The notes: generated by a model not told the origin, from the letters alone. Counted from the stretch's first letter, positions 23,568 through 31,524 are shown. The stretch: DNA of 34,597 nucleotides from an uncultured Bacilli bacterium (GCA_944358405.1 CALVQX010000061.1:1-34597); one strand, 5' to 3'. A program made the numbers and translations.

Positions 23568-25649
23568 ATGAAAGTTGTATTGCAGGATGGTGCAAAAGAC
23601 TGCGGTGTTTGTTGCTTGCTTTCTGTAATTCGATATTATGGAGGAGATGTATCGAAAGAATATTTGAGGGAACTGACAAATACTACAAGATTTGGTGTCT
23701 CTGCTTATCAGTTGATTTGTGCAGCAGAAAAATTAGGATTTGATGCTAGTGGTATGAAGGGAGACTTGTCCAAAATCGAAAAAAATAACTTACCTTGTCT
23801 TTCTCATATCATTATCCGTAAAAGTTATCAGCACTTTGTAACAATTTATGATGTTTCTGAAAAGTTAGATAGAGTTTTAGTGATGGATCCTGAACGAGGA
23901 CGGAGAGTTTTTTCTTTTTCTGAATTTCGAATGTTATCTAGTGGTTACTTTATTTTTTTGCATCCTAGGAAGACTTTACCTGTTATGATCCCAAAGAAGA
24001 TTCTTCGCCATACTTTGTTTCTTTTTTTGAAAGAGCAAAGATTGCTACTATTACTTCTTTCCTTATTAACTTTTTTATATTTTGTATTTCAAATCATTAC
24101 GGCTTTCCATTTTAAATACTTGTTAGAATTTTCTATTTCTTATCAACTTTCTAGTCCACTTTTCTTTCTTAGTTGCTATCTTTTTGTTTTCTATCTGTTA
24201 AAAGAAATATCTAATATGTTGCGAAATCTGGTATTAATGAAATGGACTTGTCTATTGGATGCTAAACTTACATTCTGCACTTATCAGCAAATTCTCTTAC
24301 TTCCTTATTTTTATTATCGAAATCGAACTTCTGGAGAAGTGATTTCTAGACTCAAAGATTTAAATGTTGTAAAAACTTTTTTAGCACAATTTTTTACTTC
24401 TTTTTTTAGTGATTTTTTAGGATTTTTTTTATTTGGCTTTTTCCTTTTTCTTTTAAATCCTACGATTACTTTGTGGGCTTTTCTACTTTTTGCTTTTTTT
24501 ATAGGAATTCATTTTTTATTTAAAAAGTACAAGATGAAATATTGTGTTAAGGTTGCTAATCAAGAAGATAAAGTAAATTCTTATTTAGTAGAGTCTTTAG
24601 CAAATGTAGATACGCTGAAAGGTGGGCACATCGAAAAAAGATTGAGGGATGTGTTTATATTAAAATATCAAAAGTTATTGGAAATTTCTTATATACAAAC
24701 TCTTTTAAATGAGCTTTCTTTCTTTTTACAGAAACTAAGTTATGCTTGTTTTTTTACTTTTTTTCTTGGTTTAGGTAGTTTCTTAGTAATACAAAAAGAG
24801 TTTTCTTTAGGTGATTTTATTGTGTATCAGAGTGTTTTTCAATATTTTTTTAATTGTTTTCAAAGACTATTAGAAATTGGAAATAGTTATCCATCTTTTT
24901 TGACTTCTTTAGAACGGGTAGAAGATTTATTTACGATTCCTGCGGAAAATTTTTCTGGAAGTAGTAATTATTTTTTTGTTTCGCTTGAAGGAGAGATTCA
25001 TATTTCTGATTTTTCTTATCAATTAGGAAGAGTTTTGTTGTTTGATCATCTGGAGTTACATATTACATCGGGGCAAAAGATTTTAATCATGGGAGAGTCG
25101 GGAAGTGGAAAGAGCACTTTGATGAAGATGCTAATGCGTTATATTGAAGTCCCTTTTGGTAAGATTCAAATTCATAATATTGATATTAATCATTATCATT
25201 TGGAAGTTTTGAGAAATCAAATTACTTATGTTACTACTTCTGAGTTTTTATTTACAGAGACTATTTATTTTAATATTACTTTGAATCGAGAAGTAGATGA
25301 AGAGAAATTTCAAGAGGTAGTTCGTTTGACAAAGGTGGATGATTTTGTTAGAAATGATACTTTGCAATACCAAAGGCTTGTTGAGGAAAATGGCTTTAAT
25401 TTTAGTAATGGGGAAAAGCAAAGAATTATTTTAGCTAGAGCCTTATTAAGAGAGAGTAGTATTTATATTTTTGATGAGGCATTTAGTCAAATTGATCCAG
25501 AAAAAGAGTCTCAAATTATGAAGAATGTTTTTGCGTATTTAGAGGGAAAAACAGTGATTGTAGTAAGTCATCGGCTTTTACCATTTTCGTTATTTGATCA
25601 AACTTTAAGATTGGAAGGTGGGAAGTTTTGTTGTGTTGAAGAATTATGA
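23568..25649 (+). CDS. Peptidase-containing ABC transporter for bacteriocin export
   Basis: The start is ATG 23568; the GTG at 23553 falls within the AGGAGGTGA site. The 693-residue protein combines three parts. A C39 cysteine peptidase (1-130) has QDGAKDCGVCC with Cys12, HFVTIYD with His89 and Asp107. A six-helix ABC membrane domain (about 145-430) follows. The ATPase has Walker A GESGSGKST (509-517), a degenerate signature FSNGEKQR, and Walker B IYIFDEAF. Such proteins cleave double-glycine leaders and export the mature peptide. Two fitting precursor peptides lie downstream at 26045 and 26185, so the substrate is likely these. Confidence 0.94.
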   Translation: MKVVLQDGAKDCGVCCLLSVIRYYGGDVSKEYLRELTNTTRFGVSAYQLICAAEKLGFDASGMKGDLSKIEKNNLPCLSHIIIRKSYQHFVTIYDVSEKLDRVLVMDPERGRRVFSFSEFRMLSSGYFIFLHPRKTLPVMIPKKILRHTLFLFLKEQRLLLLLLSLLTFLYFVFQIITAFHFKYLLEFSISYQLSSPLFFLSCYLFVFYLLKEISNMLRNLVLMKWTCLLDAKLTFCTYQQILLLPYFYYRNRTSGEVISRLKDLNVVKTFLAQFFTSFFSDFLGFFLFGFFLFLLNPTITLWAFLLFAFFIGIHFLFKKYKMKYCVKVANQEDKVNSYLVESLANVDTLKGGHIEKRLRDVFILKYQKLLEISYIQTLLNELSFFLQKLSYACFFTFFLGLGSFLVIQKEFSLGDFIVYQSVFQYFFNCFQRLLEIGNSYPSFLTSLERVEDLFTIPAENFSGSSNYFFVSLEGEIHISDFSYQLGRVLLFDHLELHITSGQKILIMGESGSGKSTLMKMLMRYIEVPFGKIQIHNIDINHYHLEVLRNQITYVTTSEFLFTETIYFNITLNREVDEEKFQEVVRLTKVDDFVRNDTLQYQRLVEENGFNFSNGEKQRIILARALLRESSIYIFDEAFSQIDPEKESQIMKNVFAYLEGKTVIVVSHRLLPFSLFDQTLRLEGGKFCCVEEL

Positions 25650-26040
25650 GAAACATATTTTCCTTTTGAGTAGTTGTCTTCTTTTCTTTTTATTGGTTAT
25701 TTTATTTTTCATTTATACGATGCAAACTAAAATTTATTTTTATAGTAAGTTTATTGGTACTGTTTGGTCTAAGGATTTTATAGAGGTTGTAGTTACAGAA
25801 GAGCAATTGAAGACTTTATATCAAAATCGGTTTTTATATTTTGATAATCAAAAGAAATCATTTCAAGTGAAGTCGGTGATTAGGGAGGTGATGGTTCGAA
25901 AAGATCAAAAGTATCATGATGTTTATCTTGCTTGTTCTTTAGGTGAGGATGTGAAAGAAAAAGACATGGTAGAGTTTGTTTTAAAAAAAGAAAAGCGGGG
26001 GTTATTTGAAATATTTAGGGTGATATGGGATGGTGATTAG
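25633..26040 (+). CDS. Single-span accessory protein of the bacteriocin locus
   Basis: This frame overlaps the end of the exporter gene. I favour GTG 25633 as start, about 11 bases after GGAAGGTGGG; GTG 25618 and TTG 25636 are alternatives. The roughly 135-residue product has one membrane helix near its N-terminus (FLLSSCLLFFLLVILFFIYT) and an external part of short strands (FIGTVWSKDFIEVVVTEEQL, VKSVIREVMV). This resembles short secretion-accessory (HlyD-like) or immunity proteins found beside class II bacteriocin exporters. No sequence motif decides between those roles. It is followed after four bases by the first precursor gene. Confidence 0.7.
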   Translation: MLKNYEKHIFLLSSCLLFFLLVILFFIYTMQTKIYFYSKFIGTVWSKDFIEVVVTEEQLKTLYQNRFLYFDNQKKSFQVKSVIREVMVRKDQKYHDVYLACSLGEDVKEKDMVEFVLKKEKRGLFEIFRVIWDGD

Positions 26041-26044
26041 AACA

Positions 26045-26188
26045 ATGAAATTAGTGAATGATAGCGATTTAGAGCAGGTGATCGGTGGTAGCAATGCAGC
26101 TTGGATTGGTGTTGCTGTTGCGGCAGTTTTTATTTTTTTATCTGGAGTAATTGAAGGGTTTACGAATCCAGGGAGGTGTAAAAGTTGA
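26045..26188 (+). CDS. Bacteriocin precursor 1, double-glycine leader
   Basis: This 47-codon gene follows GGTGAT at about 8 bases. The product begins MKLVNDSDLEQVIGG, a classic double-glycine leader (hydrophobic residues at -4, -7, -12 style and Gly-Gly at 14-15), and the mature part is SNAAWIGVAVAAVFIFLSGV with IEGFTNPGRCKS. The mature peptide is small, hydrophobic and ends in a NPGRC-like tail seen in class II bacteriocins. It sits right after a C39 exporter and its accessory gene. The gene overlaps the start of precursor 2 (TTGA). Function as antimicrobial or signal is inference. Confidence 0.84.
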   Translation: MKLVNDSDLEQVIGGSNAAWIGVAVAAVFIFLSGVIEGFTNPGRCKS

Positions 26189-26358
26189 AGAAAGTTTCTG
26201 ATTTAGGTGAGTTGGAAATGATTTGTGGAGGCAGTAGTCTTAGTGGAACTCTTTTAAATGCACTTACGAACATTATTGAGTTGTTACAAGATGCAGGAAG
26301 GAGTTTTGGAGCAGCACTTCGGCGTATTAGTGAGAATAATTTATGTTCTTTAGAATAG
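26185..26358 (+). CDS. Bacteriocin precursor 2, double-glycine leader
   Basis: This 57-codon gene starts with TTG 26185 after GGGAGG (8 bases), its start overlapping the stop of precursor 1. The leader reads MKKVSDLGELEMICGG and the mature part SSLSGTLLNALTNIIELLQD followed by AGRSFGAALRRISENNLCSLE. It is amphipathic and helical, unlike the very hydrophobic first peptide. Two adjacent different precursors with one exporter are typical of two-peptide (class IIb) bacteriocins. The rare TTG start may lower its output or be offset by translational coupling. Confidence 0.82.
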   Translation: MKKVSDLGELEMICGGSSLSGTLLNALTNIIELLQDAGRSFGAALRRISENNLCSLE

Positions 26359-26370
26359 TATTTATTAAGT

Positions 26371-26428
26371 AAATTTTTCATTTTTGTATTAAACTAAAGG
26401 TATTTTTCGAAAAAAAATGAAAAAATTG
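26371..26428 (+). terminator. Possible bacteriocin-operon terminator
   Basis: AAATTTTTCATTTTT and AAAAAATGAAAAAATT form a long A/T-only inverted repeat between the last precursor and the rpsU promoter. Lack of G/C makes it a weak call. Confidence 0.35.
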
Positions 26429-26457
26429 TTGAAAAACAGGTAATCTTCTGTTATAAT
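26429..26457 (+). promoter_or_regulatory. Promoter of rpsU
   Basis: TTGAAA (26429-26434) and TATAAT (26452-26457) are 17 bases apart, 33 bases before the rpsU ATG. Confidence 0.85.
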
Positions 26458-26489
26458 TCTTGGTAGTTATAGCGAAGGGAGGGATAATG

Positions 26490-26690
26490 ATGGCAACTAA
26501 AGTAACTGTTAGAGGTAATTTGGATCAAGCTCTAAGAAAGTTCAAGCAAAAAGTGGCAAGAGACGGTGTCCCTTCAGAATGGAAAAAAAGAGAAGCTTAC
26601 GATAAACCAGGAGTTAGAAGAAGAGCAGCTAAGAAAGAAGGAATTAAAAATTCTCGAAAGAGAAATCGTGACAATAATAAAGATTATTAA
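26490..26690 (+). CDS. rpsU: 30S ribosomal protein S21
   Basis: The start is ATG 26490, six bases after AAGGGAGGG; the tandem ATG at 26487 is too close to that site. The 66-residue basic protein begins MATKVTVRGNLDQALRKFKQ and ends in a Lys/Arg-rich tail, as in bacterial S21, a late-assembled small-subunit protein involved in initiation. In Bacillus it lies next to yqeY; here an unknown gene and IS remnants lie between them. It has its own promoter and terminator. Confidence 0.95.
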   Translation: MATKVTVRGNLDQALRKFKQKVARDGVPSEWKKREAYDKPGVRRRAAKKEGIKNSRKRNRDNNKDY

Positions 26691-26691
26691 T

Positions 26692-26714
26692 AAAAGAGAT
26701 TTGTTCTCTTTTTT
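26692..26714 (+). terminator. Terminator after rpsU
   Basis: AAAAGAGA and TCTCTTTT pair around TTTGT, followed by more T residues, beginning two bases after the stop. Confidence 0.85.
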
Positions 26715-26849
26715 GTTTATAAGAAATTTCTTTTGAAAACAATAAAAACTTGTTAACATACAGGTAAAGACTTTAATAACAAGAAATTATTTATAAAGTT
26801 TTTACTTATAATTATTAGTTATAAAAGTAGTCAAGAATTAGCGTATGTG

Positions 26850-26944
26850 AATATAAAAAAAGAATGATCTACGTAATGACTATTTGGTTTAGTGAAGTAG
26901 GAATTTTGTAAGGTGATAACCAAAGTAAATTAAATTTACTTATT
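26850..26944 (+). repeat. IS200/IS605-type right end, copy B
   Basis: GAAGTAGGAATTTTGTAAGG followed by TGATAACC and AATTAAATTTACTTAT match the tail at 7666-7735, with about 80 percent identity by eye over the last 35 bases. The final AGTAAATTAAATTTACT is itself palindromic. No TnpB coding sequence precedes it. The remaining bases 26715-26849 are A/T-rich with no feature I can name. Confidence 0.6.
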
Positions 26945-26966
26945 TTTTATTTCTGAGGTGGGTTTG

Positions 26967-27887
26967 ATGTTTTATTCTGATGATGCAGTCAATTCTTTAT
27001 TAAATTATAGTAAAATATTAGTAGATGGAATGAATCAAAAAAGTAACAAGGCTGTTCCTAAAGAGTTAAAGGGGATTGAATATCTTCTATTTGCTGGAAT
27101 GGTATCTTATTATGGATTTGAGAATATTTCTTTAATTTATAAAACTTTTGAAGCGATTCATTTTGTTCATATGAAAGGATATACCTTAGATCAGATAAAT
27201 CAATTTTTTATTCAGAAAGGTGGTTCTCTTGTTCTTCCTAATCAGCAGAATTATGCTTTTTTAATTCGACAAATTGTTTGTGATTCTCTGTCAAGATTTC
27301 ATATTCAGTACCATATTTATTCTTTTGATATTGTGCAACCTTTTGTTTCTTTTTTGGAACAATTAGTTCACGAAGTAAATCATGTAATGAATTCTGTTTC
27401 TGTTCCTATCGGAATACGTCATGGACATAAAGTTTCTCGCTGTGGCCTTTCTGTTTATGATTTAGAAAGTGGGGTCTTTGATGCCAAAAATTTTGAGGAA
27501 TCTATTAATGTTTTACAGGCAGCTGAAATCACAAATCATATTTTAGATTTTGGTAATTATCAAATTTATGATCCGGAAATTCGTAGGGAAGTAGAACGTA
27601 TTCCTTATCGTGATATCCAAAAAAGAATGGGATTTGGTTATGATTTTACTGTACCACTAATTCGCCCTCTTTATCAGGATCCTTATTTTTATCCTTTGCT
27701 TGTTAAAAAACGCCTCAGTGGAGATACTGCAGATCTTCATCATATTTTTCAAAAGAGACTAGGAGAAGAATCTTATACCGAGTTGAAACAGCTTTTGGAT
27801 GATTTAAATGAAAAAAAGGAGAATAGATTTACGATTCGAAAACAGCAAAATAAAGTTAAAATGTTGGTCAAAAAATGTATTCAATAG
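26967..27887 (+). CDS. Protein of unknown function with HEVNH motif
   Basis: The start is ATG 26967, 8 bases after GAGG; the GTG at 26958 is in that site. The 306-residue soluble protein contains LEQLVHEVNHVMNS with His135, Glu136 and His139, matching the HExxH pattern of zinc metallopeptidases. A second His-rich stretch GIRHGHKVSRCG follows about 15 residues later, and EITNHILDF lies further on, either of which could supply a third ligand. The C-terminus is basic and helical. I do not recognise a named family. The gene interrupts the rpsU-yqeY order and is flanked by IS200/IS605 right-end remnants, so it was possibly brought in or relocated. Confidence 0.75.
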   Translation: MFYSDDAVNSLLNYSKILVDGMNQKSNKAVPKELKGIEYLLFAGMVSYYGFENISLIYKTFEAIHFVHMKGYTLDQINQFFIQKGGSLVLPNQQNYAFLIRQIVCDSLSRFHIQYHIYSFDIVQPFVSFLEQLVHEVNHVMNSVSVPIGIRHGHKVSRCGLSVYDLESGVFDAKNFEESINVLQAAEITNHILDFGNYQIYDPEIRREVERIPYRDIQKRMGFGYDFTVPLIRPLYQDPYFYPLLVKKRLSGDTADLHHIFQKRLGEESYTELKQLLDDLNEKKENRFTIRKQQNKVKMLVKKCIQ

Positions 27888-27956
27888 GAATTATGTTTAT
27901 TTACGTAAATAGATAGGGAAAAGACTTAAGTGGGTTTTGGTTTTGAAAGTTATTAT

Positions 27957-27994
27957 AATATTATATTTGAAGGATTGGTAAAATATATGATAGA
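27957..27994 (+). pseudogene. TnpB C-terminal fragment, copy C
   Basis: The frame encodes NIIFEGLVKYMIELV and TAA, matching the TnpB ending (NIMFEGRKKYNMLELK) seen at 7560-7607. Nothing upstream in frame resembles the rest of TnpB, so only the last codons survive. Confidence 0.62.
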
Positions 27995-28105
27995 ATTAGT
28001 ATAAGAAATGAAAAGAACAATACTCTCTATCATATGTGAAGTAAGAATATTTATTAGGAAGCAGAAATTTTGAAAGGAAATGACTTAAGCAAATGAAACT
28101 TCCTT
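27995..28105 (+). repeat. IS200/IS605-type right end, copy C
   Basis: After the TnpB fragment comes ATTAGGAAGCAG, TTTTGAAAGGAAATGAC and AAATGAAACTTCCTTA, aligning in order with copies A and B but more diverged at its tip. It ends about 40 bases before yqeY. The sequence 27888-27956 likely belongs to the same element but has no clear feature. Confidence 0.6.
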
Positions 28106-28146
28106 AGTTCTTTTGTTTTATAATATAGAGAAAGGAGATGAAGATA

Positions 28147-28584
28147 ATGGTAGAAAAGTTGCAACAAGATATGATTGCTGCGATGAAGAGTCATGAAAAA
28201 GAAAAGTTAACAGTAATTCGTATGGTAAAAGCAGCAATAGATCAAGAACATATCGATCGTAAGAGAGAGTTAAATGATGAATTATTAATTGATGTTGTCA
28301 ATAAGCAAATTAAAATGCGGAAAGATTCTATTGCAGAATTTGAAAAAGGAAATCGTGAGGATTTGATTGCTAAGACACAAAGTGAGATCGATATTTTACA
28401 AGATTATTTGCCTGAACAATTAGATGATTCTGAAGTAGAGCAAGTAATTGATGAAATTTTTTCCTTGGTACAACCTACTAGTCAAAAAGATATGGGTAAA
28501 GTAATGAAGGAAGCTACTAGTAGACTCAAAGGAAAAGCCGATATGAAAATGGTTAGTGAAAAAATTAAAGCACGCTTGCAATAA
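28147..28584 (+). CDS. yqeY: GatB/YqeY domain protein
   Basis: The start is ATG 28147, preceded by AAAGGAG at 9 bases; ATG 28138 is too close to that site. The 145-residue protein is the single-domain YqeY form of the tRNA-binding helical domain found in GatB: VEKLQQDMIAAMKSHEKEKL at the start, RKDSIAEFEKGNREDLIAK in the centre, DILQDYLPEQL and KDMGKVMKEATSRLKGKADM. It probably binds tRNA or related RNA, but the exact role is undefined. It normally sits right after rpsU. Confidence 0.93.
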   Translation: MVEKLQQDMIAAMKSHEKEKLTVIRMVKAAIDQEHIDRKRELNDELLIDVVNKQIKMRKDSIAEFEKGNREDLIAKTQSEIDILQDYLPEQLDDSEVEQVIDEIFSLVQPTSQKDMGKVMKEATSRLKGKADMKMVSEKIKARLQ

Positions 28585-28597
28585 AAATAATGGTTAT

Positions 28598-28636
28598 GAA
28601 AAGAAATCTATCAATGGATTTCTTTTCTATTCTTTA
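28598..28636 (+). terminator. Terminator after yqeY
   Basis: GAAAAGAAATC (28598-28608) pairs perfectly with GATTTCTTTTC (28617-28627) around TATCAATG, then T-rich sequence. Confidence 0.82.
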
Positions 28637-28669
28637 GAGTTTTTTCATATAATTTTTTAGGTGATGTCT

Positions 28670-28909
28670 ATGTTTGAAAGAGTGAAAGAATATATTCAGG
28701 ATAATGAATTTCGTCTAACTCTTTTCGAGGATCGGATTCATATTATTAATTATGTAAAAATACTTTCTTTAGAAACAGAAAGAATTTCAATATTAACTTC
28801 TTCAAAACGGATTGTAATTAAAGGAGAAAATTTAGTTTTAAATCGGTTATTAGAGTGTGAAGTTTTAATTCTTGGAAATGTTTTTTCAATTGAGGTTTTT
28901 TATGAATAG
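28670..28909 (+). CDS. yqfC: Sporulation protein YqfC
   Basis: The start is ATG 28670 after AGGTGATG. The 79-residue product reads LTLFEDRIHIINYVKILSLE then RIVIKGENLVLNRLLECEVL and a final strand, the YabP/YqfC beta fold. In Bacillus it is sigma-E controlled and lies next to yqfD. It is cytoplasmic or peripheral. The last eight bases overlap yqfD, so both are likely co-translated. Confidence 0.88.
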   Translation: MFERVKEYIQDNEFRLTLFEDRIHIINYVKILSLETERISILTSSKRIVIKGENLVLNRLLECEVLILGNVFSIEVFYE

Positions 28910-30059
28910 TAGATATCGATTAAAAATTATAGGAAGAAATCCTGATTATTTTGTTCAAAAATTAATTCAACAAGGAATTTTTATTTATTTTCTGCAAAAA
29001 TCACCAAGACAGTTGATTGTGGTAGTAGATCAAGAAGGCTTTCTAAAAATTCAGAAGATCAAGACTACTTATCGGTATCAAGTAATAGAAAGATATGGTT
29101 TTGCTAAAATTACATATCTATTACGTAAATATGCTATTTTTCTAAGTTGTTTTTTGCTAGGAATTTTATTGAATTTATTTTTAAGTCAAGTGATATTTGA
29201 AGTTGAAGTGATTCATTCTAATTCAAATATTCGCGAGATGATATTAGAAGATTTAAAACAAGCGGGAATTTCTAAGTTTCGATTTAAGGTGAGTTTTTCT
29301 GAGAAGGAAAAGATAGTGGAAGAAATTTTGAAGAAAGAAACAAATGATATTGAATGGATGGAGATTGAAGAACAGGGAACGAAATATGTAGTTCGTGTGG
29401 AGCAACGAAAAAAGAATCAGGAGGCAGAAGTCTGTGAAGCTAGGAATATTGTTGCGAAAAAAGATGCAATGATTTTGGAAATTCGGGCAGAGGAAGGAGA
29501 AGTCGTTGCGAAGAAGTTAGACTATGTAAAAAAGGGTGATGTAATTATTAGTGGTACCATTCATAATAAAGAGGATATAGTTTCTAAAAAATGTGCTGTT
29601 GGACAAGTTTTTGGGGAAGTCTGGTATCAAGTTCATTTGGAATTACCAAAAAATTATTATGAGGAAAATGTTACAGGAAAAGAGAAAAAACAATTGGAGA
29701 TTCAATTTTTAAATCATAATTATACATTGTTTCATAAGTTTGAGCATTATCAGAAAAAAAGTATTCCACTTCTTGAATCTTTTCTTTTCCCTATTGGTAT
29801 TTATTTCTCTACTTATTTGGAAACAGAAGTAATAGAGGAGACTTATACGTTGGAGAATGTAGATTCTAAGGCAATTTCTCTAGCTACTTCTAAGTTAGAA
29901 AATAAATTAGGAGAGGAGGATGTTATCCTTTCTAAAAATGTTTTGAAAAAAACAGAAAAAGAGAGTAAAATAATAGTAGAAGTATTTTTTAAAGTAAAAG
30001 AAGATATTACAGATACTGCAGATATTGTAGAAGAAGTTCCAGAAGAGAAAGTCTCATGA
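28902..30059 (+). CDS. yqfD: Sporulation protein YqfD
   Basis: The start is ATG 28902, overlapping the yqfC stop and preceded by GAGG. The 385-residue protein has an N-terminal cytoplasmic region, a membrane helix (about 78-98, YAIFLSCFLLGILLNLFLSQ) and a large extracytoplasmic domain with VEVIHSNSNIREMILEDLKQ, RVEQRKKNQEAEVCEARNIV, and VKKGDVIISGTIHNKED. This is the YqfD (SpoIV-related) arrangement. It acts with YqfC in spore formation in Bacillus relatives. An acidic tail ends the protein. Confidence 0.9.
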   Translation: MNSRYRLKIIGRNPDYFVQKLIQQGIFIYFLQKSPRQLIVVVDQEGFLKIQKIKTTYRYQVIERYGFAKITYLLRKYAIFLSCFLLGILLNLFLSQVIFEVEVIHSNSNIREMILEDLKQAGISKFRFKVSFSEKEKIVEEILKKETNDIEWMEIEEQGTKYVVRVEQRKKNQEAEVCEARNIVAKKDAMILEIRAEEGEVVAKKLDYVKKGDVIISGTIHNKEDIVSKKCAVGQVFGEVWYQVHLELPKNYYEENVTGKEKKQLEIQFLNHNYTLFHKFEHYQKKSIPLLESFLFPIGIYFSTYLETEVIEETYTLENVDSKAISLATSKLENKLGEEDVILSKNVLKKTEKESKIIVEVFFKVKEDITDTADIVEEVPEEKVS

Positions 30060-30069
30060 GGTGATAGTT

Positions 30070-30669
30070 ATGCTTGGTCCTTTATCTAATACTATTCAAG
30101 GAGTGGTCCGGTTTACCTGGCCAATGCTAATAATTTCTCTTGTGGTATTAGTTTCTGTCCGTGTTAGTTATTTAGTAAAAAACAAAGAACACTTTGTTTT
30201 ATATAAAGAATTGTTAATGCTTAGTTTTATTATTTATATTTTGTGTTTGTTTCAAGTAGTTACTTTCCGTGACGATACAACTTGGTCTACGAATAATTTT
30301 ATTCCTTTTCGAGAAATTTTGCGTTATAATATGGGCAGTCGGTTGTTTTTTAAGAATGTTTTAGGTAATACCATTATGTTTTTACCGTATGGTTTTTTTA
30401 TTAGTTATTATTTAAAAAATGAAAAACCATATCTTACTATTTTTTTAACTATTATTGCTTCCGTTTCTATCGAAGTGGTACAAATGGTGATTGGTAGAGT
30501 TTTTGATGTAGATGATATTATCTTAAACGTTCTTGGAGGAAGTTTAGGATATGGAATTTATTATTTGTTAAATCGAATTGGAAATCGTTTGCCAAGTGTC
30601 TTTAAGAGTGAGTGGTTCTTAAATGTAGTTTCGGTTATTTTATTAATTGGAATTATCGTATTGTTGTAG
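30070..30669 (+). CDS. VanZ-like membrane protein
   Basis: The start is ATG 30070 after GAGGTGAT, which overlaps the yqfD stop. The 199-residue protein has four to five membrane helices and the VanZ signature: VVTFRDD, NNFIPFREIL, FKNVLGNTIMFLPYGFFISY and SIEVVQMVIGRVFDVDDIILNVLGG. VanZ-like proteins are linked to glycopeptide (teicoplanin) tolerance in some species, but most copies have no known function. It lies where phoH and yqfF commonly occur between yqfD and ybeY. Translation is probably coupled to yqfD and ybeY. Confidence 0.88.
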   Translation: MLGPLSNTIQGVVRFTWPMLIISLVVLVSVRVSYLVKNKEHFVLYKELLMLSFIIYILCLFQVVTFRDDTTWSTNNFIPFREILRYNMGSRLFFKNVLGNTIMFLPYGFFISYYLKNEKPYLTIFLTIIASVSIEVVQMVIGRVFDVDDIILNVLGGSLGYGIYYLLNRIGNRLPSVFKSEWFLNVVSVILLIGIIVLL

Positions 30670-30677
30670 GAGGTAGT

Positions 30678-31133
30678 ATGAATCAAATTGAAGTATTTAA
30701 TCAGACGGAAAAAGAGATTAAAGAGTTAGGAACTGTAGAGAAAGTATTATATAGTGCTATGGAGAAAGAACAATTAAAAAATACTAGCTTTAATGTAATT
30801 ATTGTAGATAATACTTATATTCATCAATTGAATTTAGAGTATCGTCATGTAGATCGGGCAACGGATGTGATTACTTTTGCCTTGGAAGATGAAGATAGTT
30901 TAGTAGTTCCTGTCGATGAGAGAATTTTGGGAGATATTTATATTTCTATAGATAAAGCTTTCGAACAGGCAGAAAAATATGGACACTCCTTACTTAGAGA
31001 GCTTTCCTTTTTAGCAGTTCATGGATTTTATCATTTGCTTGGTTATGATCATATGACAAAAGAAGAGGAGCAAGTAATGTTTTCAAAACAAGAGGAGGTC
31101 TTGGAGCAATATGGCATTCAAAGGGAAAATTAA
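30678..31133 (+). CDS. ybeY: Endoribonuclease YbeY
   Basis: The start is ATG 30678 with TAGGAGG before it; frame is open upstream into the VanZ gene but that is overlap. The 151-residue zinc RNase contains the catalytic motif HGFYHLLGYDH, where three His bind zinc, and RATDVITFALEDED. YbeY trims the 3' end of 16S rRNA and takes part in ribosome quality control. It is adjacent to dgkA, cdd and era, its usual neighbours. Its last 23 bases overlap dgkA. Confidence 0.95.
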   Translation: MNQIEVFNQTEKEIKELGTVEKVLYSAMEKEQLKNTSFNVIIVDNTYIHQLNLEYRHVDRATDVITFALEDEDSLVVPVDERILGDIYISIDKAFEQAEKYGHSLLRELSFLAVHGFYHLLGYDHMTKEEEQVMFSKQEEVLEQYGIQREN

Positions 31134-31524
31134 AATTAAGGGGTTAAAACTAGATCACAAAAGATTATCCAATAGTTTTCGCTATGCTTTTTCTGGGATT
31201 GTTCAAGCTTATATTGGAGAGCAGAATTTGAAAATTCATACAGCAATTGCTATCTTGGTAATTATTTGTGGATTTTGCTTTCAAATTAGTTATTACGAAT
31301 GGTTGATTTGCCTAGTGTTGATTGGTCTTGTTTTAATGGCTGAATTTTTCAATACAGCTTTTGAATATGTTGTAGATTTGGTTTGCCCTGAGGTTCATCC
31401 TTTAGCAAAAGCAGTAAAAGATACTGCGAGTGCAGGAGTCTTGATGATGGCAATTATCGCTGCAATCATCGGTCTAGTTATTTTTGTACCGAAGGGAATT
31501 CAGTGGATTGGAGGTTTGTTATGA
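31111..31524 (+). CDS. dgkA: Undecaprenol/diacylglycerol kinase
   Basis: This 137-residue membrane kinase has a short N-terminal helical part, then three membrane helices (about 44-60, 65-80, 108-130). The family motif is ALGQAYIGEQNLKIH-like (here FSGIVQAYIGEQNLKIH) and MAEFFNTAFEYVVDL, with the Glu and Asn needed for phosphate transfer. In Gram-positives it mostly phosphorylates undecaprenol for cell wall recycling. GAGGAGG lies 15-20 bases before the ATG, and the start lies within ybeY. Confidence 0.93.
   Translation: MAFKGKIKIKGLKLDHKRLSNSFRYAFSGIVQAYIGEQNLKIHTAIAILVIICGFCFQISYYEWLICLVLIGLVLMAEFFNTAFEYVVDLVCPEVHPLAKAVKDTASAGVLMMAIIAAIIGLVIFVPKGIQWIGGLL

Noticed and set aside
26160-26381. 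Minus-strand frame over the bacteriocin precursors
   Set aside because: The plus-strand small genes have good ribosome binding sites, Gly-Gly leaders and context; the minus frame has none.
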